A DNA stretch of 64,000 nt from Iris pallida (GCA_029216955.1 JANAVB010016200.1:849675-913674), one strand, 5' to 3'. Counted from the stretch's first letter, positions 32,473 to 44,762 are shown. The notes: generated by a model not told the origin, from the sequence alone. Made by a program: numbers and translations.

Positions 32473-33318
32473 CTACGTCTTCATCTCTACCAACTCCTTG
32501 GGTGCCAGACGATATACTCGAGATGAAATAGGCTCGACTCCGGGAATAAGCTCGATAGAAAACTCAATATCTCGGTCGGGTGGCAGTCCTAGCAATTCCT
32601 CGGGGAATACATCTTCGAACTCGGTAATAATAGGATGCTGAGGGGTGTCATGCATCATCATATGAGTCCCCGATGCGGGTGCATCACAACTCTCTTCGTC
32701 TTCTTTGGTGAACTCAAAATCCTCCGCATTCGGTGGTCTAAAGATAATACTGCTCCTATGGCAGTCTATGAGAGCAAAATACTTGCTCAACCAGTCTATT
32801 CCAAGAACCACATCAAATGTCGGCATAGGAAATACAAGAAGTCGTGCCATCATCTCTCTACCACTTATCACTACAGGACAAAGTCTACAAACACCACTAA
32901 CAGGTACAACTCCTCCTCCAGTAAGGATTTTAACATTCTTAGCTAAGGATGTGATGGGAATGTTGTGTCTAGTGGCAAAACTAGTGGCTATAAATGAATG
33001 AGTGGCTCCAGTATCAAATAATGTAATAGCAGGAAAAGATGCAACTAAAACCATACCTGCTATAACCTCTGCCTCTGTCTCTATATCCTCAACAGCAAGT
33101 GAGAATACCTGTCCATAATTATGTCCTGGGCCCTGAGCTCTGGCCTTATTGTATTGTATGCCTTGAGGAGGCAATGGTGGACGAGGTGCTCCTGCTACAG
33201 GCCGTGGTGCTGGAAGAGCTAGGGCTATAGGCCTCGGGTTCTGCCGAGCATGTACTATCGCCTGTTGCTCCAGACAGTCCTTGAGCATGTGCTGATTGGA
33301 TCCACATCTCAAGCACAA
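32473..33318 (-). CDS. Element C zinc knuckle and protease segment
   Basis: Starts inside the zinc-knuckle region (CLRCGSNQHMLKDC), followed by a Pro-rich linker and a retropepsin domain with active site FDTGATHSFIA and flap/second signature VVLGIDWLSKY. It ends at a stop just before the RT. It is in the same frame as the RT segment but not the Gag segment, so one frameshift lies between. Confidence 0.8.
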   Translation of the reverse strand: MCLRCGSNQHMLKDCLEQQAIVHARQNPRPIALALPAPRPVAGAPRPPLPPQGIQYNKARAQGPGHNYGQVFSLAVEDIETEAEVIAGMVLVASFPAITLFDTGATHSFIATSFATRHNIPITSLAKNVKILTGGGVVPVSGVCRLCPVVISGREMMARLLVFPMPTFDVVLGIDWLSKYFALIDCHRSSIIFRPPNAEDFEFTKEDEESCDAPASGTHMMMHDTPQHPIITEFEDVFPEELLGLPPDRDIEFSIELIPGVEPISSRVYRLAPKELVEMKT

Positions 33319-33560
33319 TCCAAGGCAAGTCCTGCAATCGTTCTGGAGATGTCCTTACTTTCCGTAGTAATGGCAAACGGGCTTCTGAAAGGTGAGGGCC
33401 TCTGCAAGAACTGTCCTGTGGCCCTCCTAATAGGTCCACTCTGAGTAGCTCGGGCTGGTGTAACTGCTGGTATATAACGTCTCGAGGTCTGTTGCTGCTC
33501 CTTGAGAAGAATCTCCTGAGCACGAGCTTCTTCCAGGACAGCTGAATGGGAGACTTGAGA

Positions 33561-34085
33561 CTAGGTAGTCATATAAGACTTGAGCTCTAGTGCAAGCCCC
33601 TGGTGAAATATCCTCGCCTTCTCTAACTCCATCGGAATCAATCCCGCACCAAAGCGACTCAGGTGATTGAACTCTGAGTCATACTCATCGACTGTCATAT
33701 TTTCTTGCTTCAGATGAAGAAACTGGTCATAGAGACCATCTCGTACGTGAATAGGGAAGAACCTCTCATAAAACTCATCATAGAACTGCTTCCAGGTGAT
33801 CCCAGTGCCTAATCGTCTCTCTTCCGCCTTCCACCAGTGGTGAGCATTATCTTCTAACAGTAGGTCCACTGCTGTCATCCAATCTCGAGCTGGCAACTGG
33901 GATGCCTTCAGTAGCTTCTCTGTACTAATAAGCCACTGTGACACCTCTAATGGCTTCTCCGTTCCTCTAAAGGCCTTGGGGTTCATATCTGTAAAATTCT
34001 TGATAGATCCTTCATAAGGATGCAAATCTGGTGCTGGTGCTGATATTGGAGGTGGTGGTGGAGGTCTAGCTAATGCTGCCATCAT
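33561..34085 (-). CDS. Element C Gag capsid-domain segment
   Basis: Open for 174 codons. It contains the retrotransposon Gag fold region (KAFRGTEKPLEVSQWLIS, WWKAEERRLGTGITWKQFYD, FFPIHVRDGLYDQFLHLKQ) typical of Tekay/Del elements. It is preceded in frame by a Pro/Gln-rich stretch from 34337, separated by a stop at 34116, and followed by a stop at 33561. Confidence 0.8.
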   Translation of the reverse strand: MMAALARPPPPPPISAPAPDLHPYEGSIKNFTDMNPKAFRGTEKPLEVSQWLISTEKLLKASQLPARDWMTAVDLLLEDNAHHWWKAEERRLGTGITWKQFYDEFYERFFPIHVRDGLYDQFLHLKQENMTVDEYDSEFNHLSRFGAGLIPMELEKARIFHQGLALELKSYMTT

Positions 34086-34565
34086 CGTCTGTCTTATCAG
34101 CTCAGTCTGCTGCCACTAAGCCTGCATCATGGCGTACATAAACTGAGAACTAGGGCACCCATCAGTCGGTGGTGGAGGCATCTGAGGTCCCGACTGTGGG
34201 GGAAACTGCTGAGGGAATGGTGGTGGGGTGCTACGATCTTTGGATACTCCGTTGTCGGTGTCGTAGTAGGCTACGACTGTCCTGGCTGGTATTGTGTCGC
34301 TGGAGTCATGGGAGGATTCTGTCCCTCCGCTCTTCACTAGATGTGAGGGCCAAGGCAGAAGTGCGTCCGCTTCTTAAATGCAAACTGTTGGCACGAGGAA
34401 GATAAGTTGATATTAGGAAAGATTAGATATGAGGTAAATTAAATAATCAAGGAAGTTTCGAAAAGATTGGAAGTCAAGAGGTAGTAATAGTTCTGGATGA
34501 GATATTCCTATTCCTATATGCAGGCTTGTTGGGCACAGTCATGTAACCCAACAATATTAACGTTG

Positions 34566-34582
34566 ACCTGCATGGGCCACCA
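34566..34582 (-). promoter_or_regulatory. Candidate primer-binding site of element C
   Basis: On the minus strand TGGTGGCCCATGCAGGT begins 8 bases after the LTR end. It starts with TGG, as expected for pairing with a tRNA CCA end. The identical 17 bases occur in the same place in element D (63665-63681). I do not recognise the tRNA. Confidence 0.55.
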
Positions 34583-34590
34583 TAAAAATA

Positions 34591-37327
34591 TGTAATGCTC
34601 CAGTCCCAAAATACGTAGGACCAAGTACGTGAACATGACAGCTGCACATATATGAAGAATACTCCAATATATGGAATCCTCACATATGCACATAAACTGT
34701 AAATAAAATAACCACAGGCTAGAAATATATAATCTAATCTCATCACAGCTCAACACAGAGGATAATAGAGCCCAAATAAATAAATAAGAGTATCAAAAGA
34801 TAGCCGGGTGAACATGCTCACTCCAAACAGCTATGAAGAATAGTCTCATAAGATCGGAGTCCAACCTCCACAAAATAGAAAGAAAAGAGATGTAAAAATA
34901 ATGTCCACTAATGTCTCAAATAAAGAATAGACTAGAAATCAGTAGGGACTGCCTCGTCATCAATGTAGGATAGCTCCAACGCCGCTCCGTACTCCTGTGG
35001 AAAATTGTCTAAACCTGGAGAGATAACCAGGTCCTTAGAGGGACGTAGCAAGATACAAAAAAATACCATGCCATATAAACTGTGATAATATAATAAGAGA
35101 AAAAGGTATGCATGCAATCGGGCTCCTGACCATTCTACTGTGAATATGCAGTTGAGATACAATCCTTCGACGCATGAGCCCTGGTTGTAAATGGGATCGG
35201 CATAGTTCCCGTAGAGGGCACCAGGGGCCAACGTCCATAATGCTCTAGAAGCGTCAGAGGGCACCATGTGCAAGGGCTACGTCCATAACGCTCTAGGAAA
35301 CGTCAGAGGGCGCCTGGAGCCTGCGTCTCCAAAGGAGCACACAGGTAATCAGGGAAGTACAAAGAAGCCCATACGTCAGGTATTGTTCTCCCGACCCAAT
35401 GCCTAGTATCATCATCTTTATGACTGATATGAACCTCTAGTAACCGCCAAGTCTTCTAACATGTAATTCTATTGGCAGTTACTCCTATCCGTCGTACGCT
35501 CCATACGTATCGGTGGCCAGCCGACTACGCGGGTACGTGTCCTACATGTGACTCAAAACACGTGGTAAGCAAGTGTCAAGGCCGTATGAGATATACCAAT
35601 ACCTCATCATCAATGGGAGGTCACTAGACTAAGTCAATGTAAGAGAAATAAATAAAGCATGAAAAACGACCGATAGGGTCGCTTGTACCCAAGTGTGACT
35701 TGGACGCACAGTTTAAATATCAAGAAATAAGAAATGCTAAAAATAACAACTAAAAATAAGAATATAATAATCACATAGTAGGGTGGCAAGGTATCTTGCC
35801 TGATGGTGCAAAGTGGCAAGTCCAGGTAATCACAATGTCAGCCAAGAAACGTCACAATCTCTAAACAACTTTGGACACTAAAACAAATATCAAAAATGCA
35901 CTCGGTGTAAAAGATATACCTAGGAAACGCCTGTCCAAAAGTCTAATTCTGGAATAGGGGCAAAATCGTAATTCCGGGTCAAAACGATGTCTGCTGTTGA
36001 CCCGCTTTGTACTGAAACGTGCGCCAAAGTCTATGGTCTCTAAACTCGTCAAACTATATGTCTACGGGTTCAATTTGAGGAGAGGAACTCAACAGTATGT
36101 CCAATTTTGGATTCTGATGAGCCGTGTATAAAATCGCCCGTTTGAGTGGGTCGCGGTCCCGCCAAAAAGGGTTCCGATTCGACCTTCTCAGAATCGAACC
36201 AAACTTGGCACACAGGACGAAAATTTCGATCCGGACCTGTTGGCACAAATTTTGTCTCGAATCAACGACTGTACACGAAGTTAGGGCAAAGTTTGTAAAT
36301 TGGCGATACGGGGGTATCTCGACGGATACGGACTGATTTCGTCGCGCATACACGACAAAACTGAGTTCCGTCAGTTTCCACACATCGACAACGTCCATAC
36401 GCGCCTTTTGATGTGTATATCACGCGACCACGTCGCCCGGTTTGTCGGGGCGTACGCCATATCGGACAAAATTCAGAAAATTAATATAAATTAACACAGG
36501 TTTTTCCTCAACTTCAACATCAATTTACTTTTTACACGTTAATCAAAACGATGATCCAGAAGATGCGTTACGATCTCGGTTATGTTGTCTTTTACTGTTT
36601 TTAATTAGCTTCTACAATTCTTTACTGCACAGCAAGAAAATTGACCGACAAGTTGTCATTTTACAACAGTTTTTAGTATTACAGAAAACATGTTTTTTCT
36701 TAACTTCGTCTCGATTTTTCGAGCAAGTTGATGGATTGTTTCGAAATCCACCTGGAGGATCTCGAAGTGGGTCAAGTCTACTTTCCAAAAAAAGTCTTAC
36801 GGATCGAAAATTGGTGCTACGAGTAAAAAGTTACGTCATAGGAAAGTAGGGTACCTTGTGTGGGAAAACTGCTCCGTGGGTGACGCGGGACTGACTTCGG
36901 ATGCTCCGTTCGTCATGCACAAGACTCCATCCCTAGCGAAACAAACTCGTAGGCGAAGAGGGTAGGATCAGCCGCAACTTTCATTTTGGAAGTTTAGGGT
37001 TTTGAGGTTTGTGGAAAAAGTTATATATATAACAAGTCGGGTCCACTCCTAATGCTAATAGCAATTGGATTAATAAGTTCTCACAGGTTCGGGTGCTAGT
37101 GCATATACGCGCGCACGCGGGGCTCCTTTTTGCTACAGTAGATTTTTTTTTTGGGGGGGGGGGCCGCCCACTTAAGTGGGTGGCCTAATTATATATATAT
37201 TTTTTTTCTTTTAACTTCTTTAAACGTTTACATTAGCACTTAAGTACAATTGGCTCAGCCATGGCTGCCCCTTGCTGGGGTGTGGCCGGCCCCACTCTCT
37301 TTTTTTAAAATAATTACATATACATAG

Positions 37328-37404
<77 letters not shown>

Positions 37405-37629
37405 GCTAGCAAAATTATCTAAAAAATTTACGATAAATTCCTAAAAATCCTAGATTTAATTGTATTCCTTATTTAATAGAAATACGCACATGCACACATA
37501 TAATATATATATACACACATACATTAATTATACTAATAAACTAGTAGCATATAAATCCATAACTAATGAAATACATAACAAAAAATTAATTAAATTATAA
37601 AAACCAAATATAAATTATGGGGGTTTACA
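34591..37629 (-). repeat. Element C right (5') LTR
   Basis: 3,039 bp from TGTAATGCTCC to ...GGGGGTTTACA on the plus strand, homologous throughout to 26492-29641. The GGGTG duplication follows immediately. Confidence 0.88.
37329..37401. repeat. (TA)n microsatellite
   Basis: Pure TA run in the right LTR of element C, allelic in position to the longer run at 29290-29410. Confidence 0.95.
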
Positions 37630-37634
37630 GGGTG

Positions 37635-39591
37635 TTAGTACTCAACTATACTGGTGGTGTGAGCTCCTCGCCCACCCATACAAAATCGATACGTTTATTT
37701 ACTTTGTGCAACATAATCCCTTTATGATTGTCTTTCTATTTATTGGCTTTGGATCGATTTTAGGACATAGACGCCTGGCCTATTTGTGTCGATAGACCAT
37801 CATCGTGCTATCATACCGATAACTTCCTTGTCCTTGCCTCTAGGCCATTCTTGTGCCAATACATCAGAGTGTCGACTCGTGCTTGTCTTTTCGACTCATA
37901 CCTTGGGACGCAATAACTTTTTTTTGTGTCATCGACTTGGTCCGTGCTTCAAACATTCAAGGTTGTGCCTTACAAATCAACATGACATGACTAACTTGCC
38001 ATACGGCCCTTCTTGATTTAACTCGAGATGACTCAATCACGATGCCACATTCACGCCAAAGCACGTGTCCTTGCTATAGCCAAATCTTAGGCTCCATAAT
38101 GGTTTTGCAACCGTGTACACCCCACCCATGCCGATACATTACTGGCACGTGTCGATTCCTGGCTGGCGTTTGCTATAACTCGTTCATCTCGTGCCGATTC
38201 ATTACTGGCACGTGTCGATTCATGGCTGGCATTGAGGAACTATACCTTGTTAACTCAACTTATGCCGTACTTAAACTATCTTTAATTCGAACGACACCGT
38301 GCATGCGCATTGCCGCTTAGCACACCAACTTATCTATATGAAAGATCACGGCCTCCCAGGCCTACTTAGACATGTAGTCTGGCATAGACAAGACGTCTGG
38401 CACGGGTAGCGAGCCCCATCGAAGGCCTTGAATCGCCTGAGCGGTACAATCCATCTCAACTATCTTGCTCCCTTCCTAGGCCGATACGATCCTGTGGCCC
38501 CAGGTTTCCGAATCGAGAGTACAAAACCTTGTCGACAAGTTGTCTAATGATCACGCACCTACGTGGACTTCTAGACTCAACGTAAATACCTGACCTAACC
38601 ATCACAACTTACTTTCTTTGCTTCACTTCTTTACTTTTCCATACTTTTTTTGCAGAGCCCAAACCAGGGTTGCCTCTGCGACTGACCTACAGTCCCGACA
38701 TATTTTTCTTCGGCGACTGGCCTACAGTCCCGACTTAACTTTTAGTGTTTTCAGACTCTTATCGACTCGACTTATGAATGAGTAGTTCATAGCCTTCCAA
38801 CATAGCTTTGAACATAACGTGTTCTATATGTGCCATAGACCGTGTCACACTTATCTTTGAACCAACCGTGACTCGTGCCTTAACCCAACATATGTTCTAT
38901 ACGACAATACTGCCCAAGTCATACTTTATATGATGAGCCTTGAGATCGTGGGAATATGTGACTTGACAACTGCAGAAAGTGTAGGACAGTGCTTAAAACG
39001 ACTTCGATAAGTCGACATAACTTTTGCCTAACTCAATCGTGCAACAACTTAACCGTTAGGACGAGCAAAGGCTATGCCAAGCCTTGTATCGTAGAAATAT
39101 GCAATAAGACTTTATGGACACTTTGTCTATGCCAAGTATCGAATGATGAGACCGTGCATGCTTTACCAAGCATTTATGCGTGCGACGCCTATGACTTAGG
39201 CTAAGTTCATAACTTTGTGGCAACTTAAAACCAACTTTCCTTCTCCCAAGCCATGGGACGAAGGATCGAGTGTTATTTTGAAAGCATGATGAGCAAGACT
39301 TCTAAGCGGACCGTGGGACCTTTCCATGTTCTAACTCAATTCGACCCAAACTTGGGATTACTTTCTTAGCTATGTGGATTTGCCTCTTTTATTATCAAGC
39401 CTACTTGTGCATTTGAAAACTTTTGTTTTATTAGTGCGAAGGCCAAGCTGAGGCAAGTTCACCGAAGCCACCCACCTGAGCGAGAAGTCGCCTCGACCGA
39501 GCTGGTCTTCGAGCAGTCGTTGTATGGCTAAGTCCGAACACCGTTGGTATTTCGATTCCTCCGATTGAGCTGAACGGGACGGGACATTACA
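37635..39591 (-). repeat. Element B right LTR, second part
   Basis: Continues the LTR interrupted at 26491; it matches 21395-23367 and ends ...GGGACATTACA before TAGTG at 39592-39596. On the minus strand this is the start of the 5' LTR (TGTAATGTCCCGTCCCG). Confidence 0.88.
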
Positions 39592-39596
39592 TAGTG

Positions 39597-40550
39597 GACT
39601 TGGAAGTATGAATGGGTGGGCTTTTTATAGATAGTGGGCTGATAAAAACCTAAGTCAGTACCAATATTGATCAACATCACATATATTTCCTAGACTCAAT
39701 AAAATTAAAAATACAAAAAAAAGTCTTGATCTTGCTTCCAGTGCGATTTGTTCTTGATGACGATGCGATGTACTTTGTAGCCGTATGATGTAGATGCAAA
39801 CGATGCAGACGTTCTTCTTGTTTAAAACTTGTAAACCTGTAGCAGTCTGTATATTTTGTGTATCGACCAAAGTTGATGTTGATTATCAAATAAGGTGTGA
39901 TCATTAACCAATGGGCCAGCAGAGATTGTTGTATATGACTCGTGCTTAACTACAGTCCGACGGATGCCATCCAAAGAATCGAAGAAGACCAGAAGGAGTA
40001 GTTACATAAATACATAATTTTCTATAGCCAAATTAGTATCAGTGGTATACTGGTAATATACTGCCAATATACCAATATGTTCTCCTCTTGTTCCAGCAAG
40101 TTCTGAACGGCTTAGAAACCATCATACAATATATCGCTCGAGTCGTGGTCTTTTGTGTGTGCAATTCAGATCTAAGGTAATGTATTTTGAAGGCCAATAT
40201 TGCTTCTAACTTTTGTGAAGATTAAAGATCATATTTAAGGTTCTTCCTCTGTCCTAACGTTTATTGGATTTATGGTTCAAGTTATAGGGAGGCTATCAAG
40301 AGAGAGTTCTTAAGATGCTATTAAAGGAGTCATCAAAAGTAAATAGAGAGAGCTTGGTTGGATATTTCATAAGGAGAGGATTTTGTATTACGTTATTGGA
40401 TAAAATCTTTGGAAGTTTCTCTTATTTATTCAATAAAAAAAATTCCTTGTCTTGTGGAGTAGGTCGACCTTAATTAAACCACATCAAATATTGTTGTATT
40501 TTTATTGCTAATTGTTCGATTATTGTGTATTGCTACTTTAATCTTCGTCA
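39597..40550. other. Non-genic flank; possible remainder of the SIRE-like copia LTR
   Basis: After the element B duplication the first ~80 bp may be the rest of the interrupted copia LTR (candidate minus-strand start TGTTGATC at about 39676). Beyond that I see no gene, RNA or repeat; it is AT-rich with a short (CCAATATACCA)-like repeated stretch near 40050. Confidence 0.4.
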
Positions 40551-40559
40551 TAAGATTAT

Positions 40560-40802
40560 GGGATATTTTAGCATATGCCCCCATTCTAAATGTTGATACT
40601 AGCATATACTCCCACTATTTTTTTAGCTACCAAATACCCCCATTTTTGGTACGAAAGAGTAAAATATTTAAGATATACTCCCACTTTTTTGAATTTTTTT
40701 GCTGTTATACATGAGGGTGGGGGTATTTGCTAATTAAAAAAAAATAATGGGGACATATGCTAGTTTTATCATTTGGAATGGGAGCATTTGCTAAAAGATC
40801 CC
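40560..40802. mobile_element. Mutator-like foldback MITE with 9-bp target duplication
   Basis: 243 bp. The left end GGGATATTTTAGCATATGC and right end GCAAATGCT...AAAAGATCCC form inverted repeats of about 90 bp covering most of the element. It is flanked by a perfect 9-bp duplication TAAGATTAT (40551-40559, 40803-40811), the size made by Mutator-type transposases. No coding capacity. A truncated relative lies at 53727-53863. Confidence 0.85.
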
Positions 40803-40811
40803 TAAGATTAT

Positions 40812-41460
40812 TGTTGTTTGTGTAGTGTGCAGTTTGCACTATGCACAACTCACGACATAGATCTTCTATATTTACAGCCTTTGGTGTCTTGATCATACTT
40901 GGGACACTTAACCAAGAAAGTTTCCCTAATCAATGCTTTAACATCAAGGTAGTGAGGATTGTGTTTACAATAAAGTTAAGTTTACAATTAAATTTGGTTG
41001 TAAATCTTTACGACCGATATGTAGGAGTTGGTAATTTATCATTTTTTTCCAACCGCCACGTGGCGATTGTAAAGACTTACAACCAAATTTGATATAAGCA
41101 CATCATTGCTCGTGTTTATATTCACTCTTAACTATGAAGTATCTAATTCTCCTCTGACTTTTTCCTTCTTTTTTTTCCTCTTTCCATGGCGTGATGACTT
41201 AAGTATGAAGTAGTACCAATCAAATATTCATTGGCATGGTTCTAGCAAAGATACATGTCTAAACTAGTCAATTTGGTAAACTCGTCAAAGACAATATGAA
41301 TTCACATCTCCTTGGTACATTAATATCATTGCATCAAAAGGAAAATTAGGCACTAGTGCAATTTCTTTTTCCTTTTAAAATTTTGTATTTTTGTCTATTT
41401 TCTAAAATAAAAACATAAAATTAATGCTAGTAAATAAATGTTGTCTATCTGCATCTCTCC
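40812..41460. other. Intergenic stretch, nothing recognised
   Basis: AT-rich, no ORF or family match seen. A CCACGTGG-type G-box palindrome lies near 41056. Confidence 0.4.
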
Positions 41461-41582
41461 CTTGTGACAAATCGAACCAAAATTACGAACCGACATCGAA
41501 TTACCGAACCGACTAAAATATGGTATAATGGTAGTGGTAGCGATATGAGTGTAATACCATACCGAAATACCGAACCAAACCG

Positions 41583-41584
<2 letters not shown>

Positions 41585-41649
<65 letters not shown>
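41585..41649. repeat. (TA)n microsatellite
   Basis: Pure TA dinucleotide run directly before a SINE-like fragment; a second run (41759-41809) follows that fragment's A tail. Confidence 0.95.
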
Positions 41650-41652
<3 letters not shown>

Positions 41653-41749
41653 ATTGGGAATGGTGGAGAACCCCGACGCAGTGGTGCGGGTTCGAGCCCT
41701 CTTGGAGGCATGTCTCCAAGCACCATTAAGAAGTGGACACCATCAAAAA

Positions 41750-41758
<9 letters not shown>
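41650..41758 (+). mobile_element. SINE-like fragment with B-box and poly(A)
   Basis: Contains GGGTTCGAGCCC, a good RNA polymerase III B-box core, then a short hairpin (TTGGAGGCATGTCTCCAA), then an A13 tail that degenerates into TA repeats. This is the organisation of a tRNA-derived SINE 3' part. The A-box end is not clear. Confidence 0.5.
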
Positions 41759-41812
<54 letters not shown>

Positions 41813-41825
41813 TTTTCCTTCTTTG

Positions 41826-41940
41826 CAAATGGCCTTTAGCCTAGTGGTTAAGAGAGATGCTTGTGGCCTTGATGGGCGGAGTTCAAATCTCAGTGGGAGC
41901 GATTTCGAAAACTAATTACCATTTTCAAAAAAAAAAAAAA
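41826..41940 (+). mobile_element. tRNA-derived SINE fragment
   Basis: TAGCCTAGTGG matches the A-box consensus, and GAGTTCAAATCTC about 45 bp downstream approximates the B-box. A 3' tail ends in A14. It does not fold as a tRNA, so a SINE is the better reading. It differs in sequence from the fragment just upstream. Confidence 0.6.
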
Positions 41941-42365
41941 TTTTAGAATGTTGTTCGTGATTAATTTTATGCAACTCATTTTTATATATTTTTATCTTTG
42001 TTTTAGTTGATAATTAGTTTCTTAGAACTTAAAATAGATTTTGGTGGACTTGAAATTATGTTAAGAACGTTAAAAGTTGAGTTTTTGAGCTTATGTTTTT
42101 GTGTTTTTATAGAATTTGAAATTAAATTTTGCTCTACTTGAACTTATGCTAAGGATTAAACTTAGTGACCGTGTTTGATCTTTTAAGCTCATATCTAAGT
42201 GTTCGCGACTTGTGACATATTGTTATAATAAGTTTGATTAATTGCTTTATTGGTAGAGGCTTGGCCTTAAAATTTAATACTTCAAAAAAAGTAAAAAATA
42301 TATGTAATTCTAGTTTAAGAGGTTCTTTAATCATAAGTATGTTGATTGATCGAATGTTAATTAGT

Positions 42366-42521
42366 AAAATACCGCTACCGAACAAAAATCGACCGAATGC
42401 CGATTTAATCGAAACCGATTCTAAATGGTATGATATTGGTATTGGTTTTTTAAATATCGATTAAAAAATTGCCAAAAAACTCGGCCAAATACCGACCGAT
42501 TATACCGACGCTCACCCCTAA
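42366..42521. mobile_element. hAT-like non-autonomous element, right part
   Basis: Dense ACCGA/CCGAAT/CGATT repeats ending in GCTCACCCCTA, the reverse complement of the TAGGGGTGAGC terminus common in plant hAT-type MITEs. A matching ACCGAACCGA-rich stretch at 41475-41582 may be its left part, with the SINE fragments inserted between. No clear left terminus or 8-bp duplication was found. Confidence 0.4.
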
Positions 42522-42779
42522 TTGTAATTGTATTTTTTTGGGATGTTCGACGTAACACACAAGACTTTGTGCATGATGTGTTGTATGCCATTTGGACCAA
42601 CTGCCTTTAATTTTTACACACATACACCCATACCTCTGCAGTTGGATCCTGAGACCTTTCACATAGCTAAAGAGGTTATACTCTCCTTACTGCCTAGAAG
42701 AGCCAATTGAGTTCGATTTGCAACTGGGTTAATTATAACAATGTACAAAAAGAAAAAAAATAATACTATGTGCACCTCC

Positions 42780-43615
42780 GTCGTTATGATCTACCCCGAT
42801 CCCTACTTTGCAAGCAAGAAATTACTTTTACCACGTATATGTTATGATTCTTGTGCGCTTTTTTACTCTTCGCTAGAATTTTCATATACTACGTGGGCCT
42901 AGCATTTAACCCACCAAGAGAGTGGGCACGTTTTCTATGATAGAGATCGAACCCACACTTGTTGTTTGATTGCTTGAAAGTAAAAGAAAGTGTGAAAATA
43001 TTTTTTTTTTGTCTCGTGAAAATAAAATACGTATGCTTTTGAGTTTCATACTGATTTTTGTCTGCTGAAAGTAATTTTCAATATTTAGATATATAATATT
43101 ATGTAACTTGAAAGTGGTCAAATTTACACTTTCAGTGTTTGGATGGCTATGAAAGAGATGGTAAAATATAAAGTACAGGATAACAATAAAAATAATAATT
43201 AACTTAATTATTAATATTTTATTTTATGTAATAATTATTTAACCATTTTAATTAAGTTAATTATTTACTCTTACTAAGTATTTACTACTAATTATTTAAT
43301 TAATTACTAATACTAATTAATAATAAAAAGCACTTTAAAAATAATTGTTTAATTAATACTAGTTCTAATTTAAACTATAATTGTAGTTATAATTATTAAT
43401 TAGTATTATAAAAAAATTATCATTTGAGTAAATTACTTAAGTATTTATTGTAATTATAAAACCAAAATACTTTAAAATAAAAAATATTAATTATACAACT
43501 AAATTTTTAGTATTAATTATAATTAAATTGATAATAATTTATTATTATTAATAATTTATTTTTTAATTAAGTATTAACAATTAATATTACCATAAAATTT
43601 GTTAGGTAATTATAA
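42780..43615 (+). repeat. Old direct repeat, copy 1 (0.8 kb)
   Basis: Shares with 43627-44345, in the same order, segments around GCAAGAAATT, GTTATGATTCTTGTG, TTGTTTGATTGCTTG, TTTTTGTCTGCT and AACTTGAAAGT, then a long A/T-only tail. Divergence is considerable. It could be a tandem duplication or two LTR relics; no protein is visible. Confidence 0.6.
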
Positions 43616-43626
43616 TTTATACCTGC

Positions 43627-44345
43627 ATCATTAGTTATCTATGATCCACCTATCTAGTTCGCAAGCTAGAAATTCCTTTAGCCAAGTATGTGTTACGATT
43701 CTTGTGAGCTTTTTCTTCATCCAGTGTGGCATTCAGTTTGAATTTTCATATACTATATAGTAGGCATAACACTATCCACAAAGACAGTGGGTCTGTTTTT
43801 CATGATAGAAAATAGAAATCACACATGTTGTTTGGTTGCTTGGAAGTATAAGGAAGTGTAAAAATAATATTTTGTCTAGTAAAAATTTGTATATTTTTCA
43901 GTTTCATGTTAGTTTTTGTCTGCTTAAAATGACTTTTAATATTTGGATATGTACTATTTGTAACTTGAAAGTAGTCAAATTAACACTTTTAATGTTTAGA
44001 TTGTTATGCAAGAGGTGGTAAAATAAAAATTATATTATAATAAAAAAGTTAATTTAAGTAAGAATTCATTCTATTTAATAGTTATTTAACCATTTTAATT
44101 AAATTACATAAGTTAATTATTTACTGTACTAAATTGATTAATTAGTAATACTAACTAATAATAAAATACTAATAGTTTTTTAACTAATAGTAATTATAAT
44201 TATTAGTTAGTATTATTAAACTATTATTTAAATAATTATTTAAGTGTTTATTGTAATTGTACAATGAAGTTATTTTAAACTTTAAATAGTAGTTATATAA
44301 TTAAAAAAAATTAAGTATTAATTTATAACTAAATTTCTAATAATT
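43627..44345 (+). repeat. Old direct repeat, copy 2
   Basis: Second copy of the 42780-43615 unit, with the same order of conserved blocks and the same A/T-only tail. Confidence 0.6.
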
Positions 44346-44349
44346 TATT

Positions 44350-44762
44350 TAGGATGCTATTTTTGCTACTTCTAAAATGTCATTCTACACTCCTCTCTCA
44401 ATACATCCACAAATAATATTATATTTAGGGTGCTGCTATTAGCACTCCTAAAATGTCATTCAACACTCATCTTTAATTTTTTAAGATTCGAATTCCAAAT
44501 CTACTCATGTATTAAATATGACATTAATTTGTGTATGCATGGAGGGAGGAGTGTAGGATGACATTTTAGGAGTGTCAATAATGTTAATGCAGTAACAAAT
44601 ATGAAATTTTAAGGTTAAAAATTAAAAAGGAGTGCCAAATGACATTTTAGGAGTGCTAATAGCAGCACCCTATATTTAATGCATATTTGGAATTAGAATG
44701 ATCGAAAATTAAAGAGCAGTGCTGAATGACATTTTAGAAGAGTCAATAACAACACTCTTTAT
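44350..44762. mobile_element. Nested MITE cluster with five related arms
   Basis: The core CTCCTAAAATGTCATTC, or its complement GACATTTTAGGAG, occurs in five arms: forward near 44375 and 44445, reverse near 44565, 44640 and 44725. The cleanest element spans about 44429-44671, with ends GGGTGCTGCTA / TAGCAGCACCC and an apparent 8-bp duplication TATATTTA, a hAT-like size. The outer arms suggest one family member inserted in another. Confidence 0.65.

Larger units (their letters stand above)
29728..34337 (-). pseudogene. Element C gag-pol with chromodomain
   Basis: Reads right to left. Gag: Pro-rich N-terminus, then capsid-like domain with NPKAFRGTEKPLEVSQWL. Zinc knuckle region near 33310-33390 (a stop lies in one knuckle; CLRCGSNQHMLKDC follows). 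Protease with FDTGATHSFI and DVVLGIDWL. RT with [20 protein letters not shown], then RNase H. Integrase with zinc-binding H..H..CLVCQQ and a core whose Asp-Glu spacing is 35. The C-terminus (RRVKALRNQSILLVHVAWK) resembles a Tekay chromodomain. Stops at 34116, 33561, 32473, 30811, 30064 and 29779 plus one inside the knuckle and one inside the integrase core, and one net frameshift between 33561 and 33318, prevent expression. Chromodomains are thought to target integration to heterochromatin. Confidence 0.88.

Noticed and set aside
33146..33523. 125-codon minus-strand ORF in element C
   Set aside because: It is a shadow frame over the Gag C-terminus and zinc-knuckle region; its peptide lacks any Gag motif.
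41826..41940. Functional tRNA gene
   Set aside because: A- and B-boxes are present but acceptor and anticodon arms do not pair; the poly(A) tail favours a SINE.
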